A DNA stretch of 64,000 bases from Ariolimax columbianus (GCA_036924085.1 JAVGWX010000004.1:7897044-7961043); one strand, 5' to 3'; shown: positions 23,588 to 34,788, numbered from the stretch's first letter. Notes: a model not told the origin generated them from the letters alone. Made by a program: numbers and translations.

Positions 23588-26207
23588 TTTAACTCTTTCA
23601 GCAGCAATCTCCGATTTATCGGTTTCTGATTTAAACCGCAGAGGACCATTAACACCGATAAATCGGTTTTTGTTTTGTAGAGTCGTGTTTCGGGTGTTAT
23701 GTTAACCAGACTACTTAAAATTTACAACTAGAACTAGAACAGCTTCCGTTCGTAAAATTTGAGTCGAGCCACATGTGTTTTGTTACTGATTATGTGATAT
23801 ATTTTAGTTTGTATGTAGCTAAACTGTTTTATTTATTTCTAAAAAAATGATGGCGACGCCCACTGCTTCTACTTCAGAAACTAGACCAAAACGATGCAGT
23901 GCAGAACAAGCTAGCGCTGTTTTTGAAAGCTTATGAGTTAGTGATTGTGATGCAGAACTTGACGATTCAAAAGATATCGATTAGAGTGACAGTTCTTGAA
24001 GGCCTAGGGCTAAGAATTCAAAACGGTCTGTCTTAGGGTTAGTTCTTGGTTGCTTCTAGTCAGGGACGATAATGGCAATTTTGTGAGGAGAAAAACAAAT
24101 TCTACGCCACAGAGGACTACTAGTACATATGATGGATGCCATAAATGGAGAGGCATTTGGAGCATCTAAATTCAGACAAATGATTATTTGGCAGCAGACT
24201 ACATCTGGCGGAAAATATCTCACCTCTTCAATGCTTTCTCTTTTTTTTGAGAGAACCAATTGTTGACAACCTCATAACAAATGTTATGAGTATGCCCAGA
24301 CGAATCTTGACGTGAATACACCAGCACGAAAATATTTAAGGTTCAGTAAATAGAACCACTTGATAGGAATAATTTTTACAATTTATGGCTGTCTGATTAC
24401 TATGGGGTTGAATGCAAAGCACTCAATATAAGATAATTGGTCCACCAAACCCCACAGAAGTAATCCCTGGTACTGGTTTTCAATGTTCAGCAGAAAACAT
24501 TTGTTTACTGATTTATCAATCAATTTTACATGCATTTGTTCAAAATGCGCAAGGGCAATGCAAGATTGAGGCATTTGTAAATGCACTCATTGCCAGTTCT
24601 CAAGAAGCGTTCTACCCATTTAAAAATATGTATCGATGAGATGGTCATATGTCACAATGGGAAATGTAACTACAAACAGTAAAATCCTAGCAAGCCCAAA
24701 AAATATCACATCATCGGCTATTTTTTCAATCTTATGGTGTATTTCGTAGCTGATACAGCTTACAGACCTAGAACGAGCCCACATTTATTTCATGCTGTTA
24801 AAAGTTTTTGACAAACTACTGGAAAGCGTCACATGACATCACCATGTGTTTGCTGACAGGTACTATTCTTCTTTGCTTCTTGTTCAATTTTTATGCCAGA
24901 GAAACAACCACTACACTGGAACTCTGAATGTAAACAGAAGATGTTTTTCATCAGAAATAAAGAACAAGAAGTTATTCCTAAATCAAACAAAATAGTTTAT
25001 CAACGATGAGGAAAAAGTTATGTGTGTCAGCTGGAGAAATAAGACATATGAGTAGCCTTGCCAGCTGGTGACAACATGTGGAAGTGCCACATATGTGCAA
25101 AGGATGGAGGGTAGGAGTAAAGTTATGAAAACATCACCAATTCACATCTACAACCTTCCAATGAATGGATATGACAGAGCGGACCAGATGATACATTATG
25201 GAAACCCCACAATAAAAACAGTCAAGTGGTGGAGGAAGTCTTCATGTAGGTGATGGAAATTACTCAACCCAATGTCCACATTGTGTACACCCTGAGCCTC
25301 CCTCACACCGAGACGCCTTTGCCATTTGCGGACTTCACGGATATCCTGATAGGGAAACTGTGTCAGTTAGTCGGAGCAGAGACGTCTATCAGCTTTCAGG
25401 CTGTTCTATTGTCCAAGCCAGGGAGAAAACCAATGAGCATGGAGCTTGAGAGATACCAGGGTGCAGCCATCTCATTGACTACGATAGAAAAGACTCGCAG
25501 TGCGTACATTGTGCTGCTCGGAAAAAAAGAAAGCGAAGCAGCTATTACTGTACAGGTTGTTCACATAAGCCGCACATGTGTGCTAAATCATGTTTTAGAG
25601 AATACCCCCCAAGATAACCACATTTGCGCTGAACAAAAACAAAACAACGTATAAATAATGAAGTGGTGATTTTTTAACTACTTTTATTGATTTTGGTCTT
25701 TGAGGTAAAATGTACATAATTTCTACATTTTTGGGAGATACATGCATCCAATAATGAGTGTTTGAAGAGACTTCAGATACGTTTCTGTAAAATTACCAGA
25801 CAAATTGAAATAACAATTCAGACCATTGAAAAATGATAGTGAGTTACAATATTGTGACTTATATATTATCTACCATTTAAATAATTTTTTTGTACAACAT
25901 ATGTATTCTGTCAAATAATAAAATATCAGCAATTTATTGATTTTTTCTTTGTCTGTACTCATTTTTCTTTACAATGATATATAATTAGTATAATATTTCT
26001 CTATGCTAAGGTGTGTAATAGTCAGATGTAAAATCGATGCAGTGAAATTCTGCTAAAGCTGAACATTAATTTGGTCAATACCTACAACGAATCAAAACTA
26101 AACCGTATCTTTCATGACAGCGAAACATGCACAGAGAAGAGCCAGCATGCAGACAGCTAAATTGTTTTTCACATGAGCTGTTTGCATGGGCTGCTTAGGG
26201 TTAGGTA
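23588..26207 (+). mobile_element. piggyBac-type DNA transposon, unit 1 copy, inactivated
   Basis: Decayed piggyBac transposase (DDE_Tnp_1_7 family). Recognisable blocks: ALIASSQEAFYPFKNMYR, then in other frames PLHWNSECK, PIHIYNLPMNGYDRADQ (family consensus VDRADQ), KTVKWWRK, and a C-terminal stretch FTDILIGKLCQLVGAETS. The left end reads TTAACTCTTTCAGCAG, with TTAA as the usual target. A subterminal perfect 13-bp inverted repeat (CCGATTTATCGGT/ACCGATAAATCGG) follows. A candidate right end is TGGGCTGCTTAGGGTTAG at about 26190. Several frameshifts. The same element sits at the same place in unit 2, so it predates the duplication. Confidence 0.7.
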
Positions 26208-27376
26208 GCAGGACAAAGTACCCAATTTATTAACAAGCCAAAATGTTGAGCACACATGCGCTTCTAAAAAGAGCCTAAATACAATGGATGGAACATATTT
26301 TTGCAATTAAAATATGCTTTGACAAAGATTAAAAATGTATGTCTGCTCATTGGATAATATTCAAAAAACAGTTCGAACTTACGAGCAATAGTCAGATAAG
26401 GTGCCCATATGTCAGACCAAAGAAATGTACCACAGAGACTCAGAGAAATCGAATCGCCTTAAAGAGCATGAAGTACGCATGAAGAAACAGTCGACATATA
26501 TTGTATGATCGCCAAGTGCGACATAGTCTACTCTGCCACGATGAACGTCACAGTCACATCAGACAATATATTGCATCACAAGTCTGATGATCAATCTTCA
26601 ATTGCAATGGAAATATATTGATAAGCAACTAGTTTGCTGATGGTACCTTTTTTGAACATGATGTACGTTTGAAGCCTCAGTCTGTTCTTAAAAGCTCGGG
26701 AACAAAGAATGAAAACCTGGTTTTGAATTAATATCCGGTGGTATCATTCATCTGCGTGATGCCTGGGCTGTTTGTAATGATATCCCGAATTTAAAACGTA
26801 AACTTGACGTCTGTATACTGGTTTAGAAGATTCTGCAAAGTATGTATACAACCAGTGTTATTCCTTGCTCTAACAACTATGCGCATCTAATTTCTTTGTG
26901 AATGCATCAGTTATTCTGTCATTCACTCTTTCCTGTGACAATGCATTCCAAGCATTCACCAGTCTCTGATTGAAAAAAAATGTCCTAATATATAAATGTG
27001 CGTCTTTTTAGAAACATTGTGGATGTCCCTTTTTATTCTTGTTGGTGGTTGTATTTTGGAAAACATAATTTAACATAATTTATCATTTCCGTTAATTATC
27101 TTATTAACCAGTAATAACTTACCTATAATGTGTACTGTCTAGTTAATGGAAATTGGAGTTGGAGAGGGGGGGGGGGGGTTCGGGGGGGGGGGGGGAGGTT
27201 GAAGGGGGTTTGGTGGAGTTCGTTAGTTACAGTACTGGTCATCATGTACCTTTGAGTCGCATAGTTACTTCTCTCAAGTCTAGATTATATATGCCTGTTA
27301 ACTATTTGGTGTACTGGGTTGCACATGAATATCTGGTATACATATGCCTGTACGTCTTATCTATCCATCATCGACT
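26208..27376. other. Intronic DNA shared with unit 2, with poly-G tract
   Basis: Collinear with about 39880-41030 in unit 2. It contains a conserved block at 26390-26600 whose homologue at 40060-40280 is open for 82 codons; no family was recognised. About 27165-27207 holds two runs of more than 10 G, a possible quadruplex. Confidence 0.45.
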
Positions 27377-27386
27377 GGATGCCGGC
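27377..27386. repeat. Target-site duplication, left copy (10 bp)
   Basis: GGATGCCGGC; the right copy at 28449-28458 is GGATGCCTGC. Unit 2 has one uninterrupted copy (CTGGATGCCGGCCATTG near 41035), which shows the empty site. Confidence 0.85.
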
Positions 27387-27781
27387 TCTCTCTCGCGGGT
27401 GCTCTTCGCTTAGCGTCCCGGGTGGCCGGCGGGTTTACTTTGAAACACTTAGAGTGTTCAAAGCAGGCCTCGAATGCCTGAATAATGGTGCATGGAATAA
27501 TGGAATAGGACCTCGGTTCTATTTTGTTGGTTTTCGGAACTGGAGGTAATGATTAACAGGAACAATCAAGGACATTAGTATTGCGGCGTTAGAGTTGAAA
27601 TTCTTGGATCGCCGAAAGACGAGCTACTGCGAACGCATGTCAAGAATGTTTTCATTAATCAAGAACGAAAGTCAGAGGCGCGAAGAAGATCAGATACCGT
27701 TGTTGTTCTGACCATAAACGATGCTGACTAGCTTTCCGCAGGAGTTGCTTCGATGACTCTGCGGGCAGCTTATAAAAGCCA
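27381..27781 (+). pseudogene. 18S rRNA internal fragment (sense)
   Basis: Matches the central 18S region from the GCCGGCTCTCT block through CCTGAATAATGGTGCATGGA and GAATTCTTGGATCGCCG-like sequence (here GAAATTCTTGGATCGCCG), ending GACTCTGCGGGCAGCT. It corresponds to about 5330-5735 on the minus strand of the orphon, but is closer to canonical animal 18S. The first six bases overlap the target-site duplication, a microhomology of GCCGGC. Confidence 0.85.
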
Positions 27782-28190
27782 GATACATGACCAAATGGGA
27801 AACCGAACATACTCGTTACACCAAACACAATGCATATTACCAGTTGAACACAAGAGAGCAGGTCGTTGTCTTCAGACTTCGCACTGGCCACAATAGAATG
27901 AGATACCACCTATTCAACAAATTGAAGATAGGTGGAACCGACGTATGCCCGTGTGGTACCTGGAAAATGACCGCTGAACATCTGCTGCGGAACTGCCTGA
28001 CATACGAGGATCAGAGAGAGCAGATGTGGCCATCACCAGTGGAACCACAAGACAAGCTCTATGGCAGTGTCGACAGCCTCATGATGACCGTCGCTTTTTT
28101 CGAAAAAATAATGGTTACTGTCTGACTGCGTACGAAGAAGAAGAAGAAGAAGAAGAAGAAGAAGAAGAAGAAGAAGAAGAAGAAGAAGAA
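27782..28190 (+). mobile_element. LINE 3' end (I-clade style C-terminus) with (GAA)n tail
   Basis: The open frame from 27787 to 28125 has MTKWETEHTRYTKHNAYYQL, REQVVVFRLRTGHNRMRYHL and the zinc-binding-like CPCGTWKMTAEHLLRNC, the conserved C-terminal region found after RNase H in several I-clade LINEs. A stop codon is followed at once by CTGCGTAC and about 18 GAA triplets. The same tail occurs alone at 52278-52298. The 5' boundary is the 18S junction. Confidence 0.8.
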
Positions 28191-28448
28191 GATATCGTTG
28201 CCAAACCCTATAGACACGAGTGAGGAAGACTCGATAGTCCTGTAAGACAACTTCCCAAAGAGACAAAACTCTGATTAAAAACAACTGCTGTCTTGCAGTT
28301 AGGCTAGGGCCAGCCAAAGGCTAAGGAGGGCATCCCTACAGAAACGCCTGTTGAAATCGGATGCACTGAGCCACAGGCTTAACAAAATAAAACAGTGCAA
28401 CGTGTATCGATGTAAACAGCGTACGATGAAGAAGAAGAAGAAGAAGAA
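28191..28448 (+). repeat. Repeat module plus (GAA)n between the LINE tail and target-site duplication
   Basis: Matches the minus strand of 3800-4180 and, over its 3' half, the SINE body at 30690-30785 (CGGATGCACTG, then an ACAATAAAA/ACAAAATAAAA stretch and CAGTGCAACG). It ends GCGTACGAT followed by GAAGAAG repeats, like the LINE tail before it. It may be a SINE, or a second truncated LINE unit in tandem. Confidence 0.6.
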
Positions 28449-28458
28449 GGATGCCTGC
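28449..28458. repeat. Target-site duplication, right copy (10 bp)
   Basis: GGATGCCTGC; one mismatch to 27377-27386. The sequence from here on rejoins unit 2 at 41034. Confidence 0.85.
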
Positions 28459-29074
28459 CATTGTTTCTAGTGTGTCTTTTGGTGTTGCTCCAGTGAGGGT
28501 GTGTGTGACTTGGCTGAAAAAGCTTCTTACTTTCTCAAAGCGGGTTCTCCTTGCATTGACTCAGAGCGTAAAGTCATACCCAAATATCGGTGTTACACTT
28601 CATGTGTATAATTATTTTAAAGCAAGTTAATTTCATGAAAAAACAAACCAAACGGCCCCTCAACACTAAAATAGGCCAGGCGAATGTGAGATGTAGGTGT
28701 CGTTTAAAGTATTTTTTTTTAAAATACATTCAGGTGGCATTTTAACTTTGGTTGGAAACTAAACTACAACAGAGCAAAGCAACTAAGTAAAGATAACGTA
28801 ATGTAAAGTTCCCTAACTGGTTATGTTTGTAAATAAGTTACACAAATGTCCTTGTCATTAAAGGATACATAACGAGGTTAAATGTGATATTTGTATCAGT
28901 TTTACATTTTTGGATGTGAGCCTGGACAAAGAATACACAAACATGAATGCATTACAATTCCGAAGTAATGTTTCTAGAAGACTCATTAAGTCTAAATTCT
29001 TGGACGACTTGGAAATACATCTCCTTCCATCTCTCTCCTACTCTCCTTTTTTCATTATCTATCTCTCGTTATCT

Positions 29075-29081
29075 TTGTGTG

Positions 29082-29135
<54 letters not shown>

Positions 29136-29145
29136 CCTCTCTGTG
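29075..29145. repeat. TC microsatellite
   Basis: (TC)n run of about 45 bases; the homologous but shorter and interrupted run in unit 2 is at 41675-41735. Confidence 0.9.
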
Positions 29146-29339
29146 TGTCTCAATTTGTTCTTTTGACGTGTTCCTTTTTTCATATTTATATATCTTTTCT
29201 AATAACAAAAGCTTTTCTGATTCTTAAACATGCGGCAAAAGCTATGAATGATTACATTAGAAAACAACTTGATGTGAATAGACAGATACCTGGAAGACGC
29301 ATCCAACCGTATTGATTTCTGGACTTTAATTACATGTCT

Positions 29340-30260
29340 GAAGCACTATGATTTATACTCGTGGCTGGTTGGTTGGATATCAGCTTCACTGATGGGAAGA
29401 ACATTTGCACTAAGCGTGGGATGGTGGACATTAGCACCGAGGCCGATATGTCCAGGACTGTTTCAAGCGTCTCTGCTATGACCGGTGCTGTTAAACATCT
29501 ACACAGTAAATTGGGCTAATATTAAAACCCACAAGGACACGGCGAACGTTAACATGTGTCGTAGACATCCTAACGTAAAGAATTAGCCCACACAGGCAAT
29601 AGTTGATCAAAAAAATCCATGATGCATGGAAGCAATCTCACAGTGGTACGACAGCTCAACCTCCAAGATCATTCCTAACAAGGCATGCATGATATTGTGC
29701 TCTTTAAGTAATTCCTTAGTAAATGATTAACTCCCGGGCATATCATATTTGATGGTTGCACCATTGACAGGTGTGACAGGTTGAACTACTTCGGAGTGAC
29801 ATTTGATCAGTCTCCCATATAATTGCCATGTTGACCTTATCATACAAAGATGTTATCGAGTGTTAGGAGGACTCTCGACCACGGCTGCTGCCAACATGGA
29901 ACAATGCATCATGTTCATCTTATTTCGTCAGGTCGTGTTGTATGGTATCGATTACGGACTGGACATCCTCACACTATCAAGAACACATTGTGAAATGTTG
30001 GAGCGCATTTTGAATGAAGGTTTGCGATTGGTTCTGGGTTGCATTTGAGACCCTTCTCCCGATTGGGATGATCCGGTACATGTTAAGATTGCTATCGGTG
30101 ACATTCAGCCAAAAAAACTGGCACAAATCAAAGCATATATGCGTGTCAGCATAGACACGCAGCACCCTATGTACAGTAGTATATCAAGCATCAAGGAATC
30201 AAGAATCAAACGGAGGGCGCAATGCATGGGACAGGCAAAGACAACAATCAGACACATCTA
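29340..30260 (+). mobile_element. LINE post-RT fragment, unit 1 copy
   Basis: Plus-strand LINE remnant: FDGCTIDRCDRLNYFGVTFD, then AAANMEQCIMFILFRQVVLY, YGIDYGLDILTLSRTHCEML and LNEGLRLVLGC, the thumb and post-RT region of RNase H-bearing LINEs. It ends near a KRRAQCMGQAKTTIRHI block at 30260. The unit 2 copy continues much further (to 43700) and retains RNase H-like sequence. Confidence 0.65.
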
Positions 30261-30573
30261 TATTTGACCTTCATGATAGTTAAAAACGGAATTGCTCATA
30301 AAAGTGACCGACCTATTTCATGAGTTAGTTCCAGTTTTGCATGTAATAATTTTATTTTATTAGACGTAGAGTAGTAACAATAAGAATGCGTCACTGTCAA
30401 ATTGCAGGTGGTTTGTCGACATTTACGCATTTGTAGTGAACATTATTTAAAAACACAGCTATTAATTTGGTTAAACTTTGAGGAAGGAAACGTTGTTATA
30501 ATAGTGGCAGAATGTATATGTATTTCACTCACGTTATACTTTTGAAAATGTAATATGTTCATTTAATAATTAT

Positions 30574-30800
30574 TCAGGGGACGGCGTGGGCTAGTGGTTA
30601 AATGACAAGGCTCACAAACGAAGGTGCTGGGTTCGATCCCCATCACAGCACCGGCCGTTACCCCGGGGAAGCAAACCTTTAGAAAATGCAGGAAGAAGCA
30701 GACCCTTACATAAAATGCATGCTGAAGTCGGATGCACTGGGCCAACGGGCGCACAATAAAATCCACAGTGCAACGCACACTGCCTTGGGGAATAGATAGA
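30574..30800 (+). repeat. tRNA-derived SINE 1
   Basis: The head has RNA polymerase III boxes: A box TGGGCTAGTGGTTAA (30588-30602) and B box GGGTTCGATCCCC (30629-30641), spaced as in a tRNA. The acceptor arms do not pair, so it is not a tRNA gene. The body has CGGATGCACTGGGCC and ACAATAAAATCCACAGTGCA, shared with the modules at 28191-28448 and 3800-4180. It lies in unit 1 only; unit 2 lacks it. Confidence 0.8.
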
Positions 30801-31635
30801 TAAGGCGTGCAGGGTGCAGCAATGGTTCTTAGGCTGGGGCATTTTTAATCTTATCACTCAGCGTATGGATACATAACAATATGCACAGCCAAATGTGTAC
30901 ATTGGATGACACGTGCTAATTTGGGTTGGCACAGTTTCATCCACTCAGGCAAGCACTGCTCTGCTCGCTCACTGAGTCTTTTTATCGGTGTTGCTTTGCT
31001 GTCTGTTCATCTCGAATACATTGATTCCAAAAATTTACGTGTCTCTCTCTACATGTGAGTAAATGTGTATATGGTTCTACCCTGCTAAGGTACACTTTCT
31101 ACGGCGTGTAGACATTGTTAAACACAAACACACGTTGTTCAAACTTTCAACCTGAATCTAGGATTGTGGGATTTCCAGTTTACTGAGTAAACCTGGAAAC
31201 TTTAATTATGCTGCGTAATCGTGTAAATCGATATCCCAAGATTCCAAAGAATGGGTCACTGTTTTTAGCTGAAGAGTACTAGCAAGGTTCTAAAGGTAAG
31301 TGCTAGAGTACTCTAAAGTGGTGTTTACAGCGATCAGCTGACACTGGCAATTGGGACACTTGCGACTATGACATACCTGCCTCATAAAACTGACAGCTGT
31401 CATTTTTGTCTAGCCGCAACATTGCACCAGATCGTATTCCCTTGAACTTTTATCCAAGAGTGTGCACGTGATGGTTAGTATTGCATCATTTATTTGCATA
31501 ATGTGTTTGCTAGCCACAAGTACAACTTTCTTTATAAATCATTTAGAAGATGCTTTCAGTGTGTAGTGGTCGTTCTTACTTCACGTCACATACTATTTGA
31601 CAATAGCCAACAAATATACTTGTTATATTTCACAG

Positions 31636-31767
31636 AATGTGAGTACGGATATTTCGGAGACAACTGTTCGGATCAGTGCTCGCGTCATTGTGCTGGTCTT
31701 GTATGTGAAATGTCGTCCGGAAAGTGTATCGAATGTTCTGGAACCCGTTATGGGGAATACTGTGAAG
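31636..31767 (+). CDS. EGF-like exon b1
   Basis: Exon of 132 bases, 44 codons, with acceptor ...TTTCACAG and donor GTATTG, phase 1-1. It encodes one EGF-like repeat, ECEYGYFGDNCSDQCSRHC, then C at the LVCEMSSGKCIEC block, ending GTRYGEYCEG. Eight cysteines are spaced as in MEGF/SREC repeats. Compared with b2 (45409-45540), 20 of 44 codons change the residue and only 2 are silent, yet every cysteine is kept and the first 23 bases of the downstream intron are identical. An extracellular ligand-binding role is inferred from the family. Open, and compatible with splicing to any neighbour exon. Confidence 0.85.
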
Positions 31768-31925
31768 GTATTGTAATGTCTCAGCGGCCGCAGGATACAT
31801 GCAATATCAATAAGTTTATCTGTATCAACCACCACTATCAAAATTACCTTCATTAAAATCATCATTATTGTCAATACGTGCGCCGTATTGCTAAAAGTGA
31901 TTGTCAAGTATGCGTTTCATTGCAG

Positions 31926-31950
31926 ATGGTGATCTATTTGTATTATATTG
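31926..31950 (+). CDS. Candidate 25-base microexon after exon b1
   Basis: Between TTCATTGCAG and GTAAGT lie 25 bases conserved in unit 2 (45697-45721). Joined to exon b in phase 1 they would read DGDLFVLY (unit 2: DGDLFLLY). The next acceptor-like site (at 32021 and its homologue) would give an immediate TGA, as would intron retention. If used, it would end the protein after domain b. Splicing is a prediction only. Confidence 0.3.
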
Positions 31951-32085
31951 GTAAGTCATACAAGCACTTTTAATTTCTTTCTTCATTCTTTTTTGTGGCT
32001 GAACGTAGCTTGTTTTTGCAGAACAGATATGATTCACAACCAATATTTCCATAACAAAGGCCATGAATTCCATCCCCAAAAATCA

Positions 32086-32720
32086 TGTTATTACCCAGTT
32101 GCAGTTGGACATTATACAAATAGCTGACAGTTGCATCTATCTGGGAAGGAACGTGGCTCAAGATGGAAACACATCTAAGACAAGTTTCATTGGCATTGCT
32201 CTTGTCGAAGGTGCCATTAACCAACTAACGATCATATAGAAACCAAATCACTGATCGAGAACAAGCTCATGTTGTATAATCACAAAGTATTACCAATAAT
32301 CACCTATGGATGTGAATGCTGACCCATTAGAAAGACATTAGGAAAAGAAGATACTTACATTTGAGAAAATTGTCTTAGACAAATTTTGCACATTTGCTGG
32401 GAGGAATTTATCATCAACAAAACTTTAAGAGAATACACCAATCAACAACATGTGTCATCACACATTAAAACAAACCGTTGGTCATATATCGGGCATGATC
32501 TTAGAAAGGATAGCAACATACTCCCTCCACGTGCATTTACGTGGCCACCATCTGGTAGGAGGAAACGAGGAAGACAGAAAGACACTCTCAGCAGAACAAT
32601 CCTCAAGTAAGGTTCCACTATGGGCTAGAAAACATTCTTGAACTGAAAAGAATGACGTCACACAGATTGAACTGGAGAGCACTGGTTTACAACTTATGTG
32701 CCGTGTATGACACCTAAAGA
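32086..32720 (+). mobile_element. LINE C-terminal remnant, unit 1 copy
   Basis: Reads IADSCIYLGRNVAQDGNTS, then QTVGHISGMIL in one frame and TNRWSYIGHDLRKDSNILPP with PSGRRKRGRQKDTLSRTI in another. This is the GH-LR-PSGRRKRGRPK signature found after the RT in RTE-like LINEs. Frames are broken. The unit 2 homologue is 46440-47300. Confidence 0.7.
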
Positions 32721-33054
32721 ACATTGATTTCATTAAATCGACATGCATACTGACATGAACAATTGTCCTCTCAAGATAGTCAGTGTTGTATATTAGAGAA
32801 AATAAGCATGAATCGGCAGGATTTATGAACAAGAAAATGACTATGCCATAATAAAAACAAATAATGACTCATGAAAGACGATTGCTCGATATTAATATAT
32901 CCCTTATTACCATTCGACGTTAGGTAGAACTCTATCCTCATTACAAAAATATAATTACAGTATTAGCAGGATACACCAGCGTGTATGGAGATGGACCTTT
33001 GATCTGATACACAATCTATACAATATGGGTACTTACACCTGGTTAGAAAACAAG

Positions 33055-33290
33055 AGCAGTGACGAACTTTGACTATCTCTATGCAACTGGATAAAGCACA
33101 TTAGTGAGTGACGAACTTTGACTATCTATCTACAACTGGATAAGGCACATCAGCTAGTGACAATCATTGACGATATCTCTGCTACTGGATATAGCACATA
33201 CAAAGTGCCGGACTTTGACCATCTTTCTGTAACTGTATACCGTTCTACAGTAAGTGGCACACTTTGAACATCTCTTTACAACTGAATGTG
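33055..33290. repeat. About 55-bp tandem repeat, unit 1
   Basis: Four to five diverged units with the core GACGAACTTTGACTATCT and CAACTGGATAAGGCACAT. The homologous array in unit 2 is at 47640-47840. Confidence 0.8.
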
Positions 33291-33299
33291 CCATATCTC

Positions 33300-33530
33300 T
33301 TTTTCCTCTTATGCGTTCGTTCTTAACGTCCCGCTACCAAGCCTGAACAGAACTTTGGAAGTAGCAGAATGTAGTCCGAAAAACGGAATGTGTTGTGTCG
33401 CTAGTTTTCAGCTTGACTACGATAAATGCACCTCTCATTCCGTGACATTCGCTCTACGATTTCTTCTCCTTAGACAGCCTTCTCTGTTCCAGCCTGTTAC
33501 TCAGGATAACCGCAAGTGCAGTCAGCGGCC
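33300..33530 (+). other. Conserved open segment (LNRTL-VAECSP), unit 1
   Basis: An open frame whose stretch LNRTLEVAECSPKNGMCC and VASFQLDYDKC is found again in unit 2 (47875-48034) with most residues kept. Differences between the copies are mainly replacements. No splice sites or known domain were identified. It may be a former exon or simply duplicated intron that happens to stay open. Confidence 0.3.
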
Positions 33531-33583
33531 TGGGTAGTGCTATAGGTGTGTCGATGGTTACGATGGTGATTTCTGTCACGGAG
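33531..33583 (+). pseudogene. EGF exon c1, 3' remnant
   Basis: Matches the last 53 bases of exon c2, including CVDGYDGDFCHGG and the donor GGTAATG. The 5' half and the acceptor are missing, replaced by sequence homologous to 48005-48020. The AAG of c2's GKC is TAG here. It cannot be a normal exon. Confidence 0.75.
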
Positions 33584-33949
33584 GTAATGTATTATCTTAA
33601 AAAAGTGACATCCTCGGTTTCTAAACATCAGAAATTTATTTTCGAAAAACGTATATACCACCAAATTCGATTATCCAACCTTTCCATTCAACGTGTCAGT
33701 ATGTGAGCATCTTACCGTTCTGCACAGTGCTGCAGACGACAAACATGGAAACACATCAGAAAGGAGGATACAGAAAGATGAACCGACGAACGTATGGGCA
33801 CGTCGACAAAAGTCTGGTACATGCAAGGTGGAAAAGACAGCGGGATAGATCTCCAACGCGTTGGTCTTTCACAATTTTACTCCACTATATCAACTACACG
33901 ACTTCAGAAGAAAAGACGGATACTCACTGAACTTCTTTTGCCCAGGATA

Positions 33950-34070
33950 GAGATACTGTTTGTTATCTAGAACAAAAGACGCCAATTCATGTTTTGTTTA
34001 GTTGATGTTCTGTTCCTGCGACTCACGCGAAAATCTGTTCTTCATATGACATTCACAATCAACATTTGAC
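33950..34070 (+). repeat. Segment inverted relative to its copy at 48145-48245
   Basis: GATGTTCTGTTCCTGCGACT and AATCTGTTCTTCATATG on the plus strand here occur as reverse complements at 48145-48245 (TTTCGTGTGAGTCGCAGGAA). Here it lies 3' of the exon c remnant; in unit 2 it lies 5' of exon c2. Confidence 0.75.
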
Positions 34071-34662
34071 ATTCACAATCAACATATGATATTCGACAGA
34101 AATACATAATTGCTAATATGTTACCCATGACCTCAATGCGGATTGAGTTGTTTATACATAATAGTCTGATATTCTACAATACAAGAGTCAAACGTCAAAA
34201 TATACTGCCATGTTCGTTTTCAGGACCAGGGACACTGTCTTTTTTTAAGTCAAAGTGATTGCTTGTGCTTTCATTTTTGTCTCCATGTTATAGTACGGCA
34301 TGCTTATCTTTGTATAACTTGATAGTTTCAAAGACACATGACAATAGTGCGTGTCAGATGGCTTAATGTCTCCATCTGTTCCAGAACTACATCATGGAGG
34401 ACGTGAAACTTGTACCTGCTATAAACGATCCCAAAACAATGTAAAGCATACATTATTATTCATGTCCTCTGGACATTTTTATTTTGTTGAACTGAAGTTG
34501 TTTATTTTTTCTGCGATTATATGTCCTTGAAGAATATATTACAAGTGATGACTATGAACACATAATGACAACGTAAAACTAATTGTGTAATTACACAATC
34601 TCGTTGCTTTTACTAACGTTTCTTTATCTGCCAGTGTTAATAGACTAATCATCTTAATACAG

Positions 34663-34788
34663 AGTGTCCCACGAGAACGTATGGAGATGAATGTCGAGAG
34701 AACTGCTCTGAAAAATGTGTCACCGTCTGCAATAACGAAGATGGGAGTTGTACGTGCAAAACGCACTTTAATGGAACCACGTGCGACG
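34663..34788 (+). CDS. EGF-like exon a2
   Basis: Exon of 126 bases, 42 codons, with acceptor ...TTAATACAG and donor GTGAAT, phase 1-1. It encodes ECPTRTYGDECRENCSEKC followed by CNNEDGSCTCKTHFNGTTCDG. It is the duplicate of a1. By hand count 38 of 126 exon bases differ against 14 of 108 in the intron just upstream, and 19 codons change the residue against 4 that change silently. All cysteines and the CNNEDG core are kept. Open and spliceable. Extracellular EGF repeat of a MEGF/SREC-like receptor by family resemblance. Confidence 0.85.

Larger units (their letters stand above)
27387..28448 (+). mobile_element. Chimeric 18S rRNA-LINE insertion
   Basis: A 1,062-bp insertion absent from unit 2 and bounded by a 10-bp target-site duplication. 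From the 5' side it holds about 395 bases of 18S rRNA in sense orientation, a LINE 3' end in sense orientation, a (GAA)n tail, a 240-base repeat module and a second short (GAA)n tail that abuts the duplication. The layout fits target-primed reverse transcription from a LINE RNA followed by template switching to 18S rRNA. The mechanism is inferred; the structure is read directly. Confidence 0.85.

Noticed and set aside
28026..28317. Frames with long runs of Glu, Leu or Phe
   Set aside because: They are readings of the (GAA)n LINE tail in different frames.
30574..30650. tRNA gene
   Set aside because: A and B boxes are present but the acceptor and anticodon arms do not pair and a SINE body follows; the same holds for 55346 and 62773.
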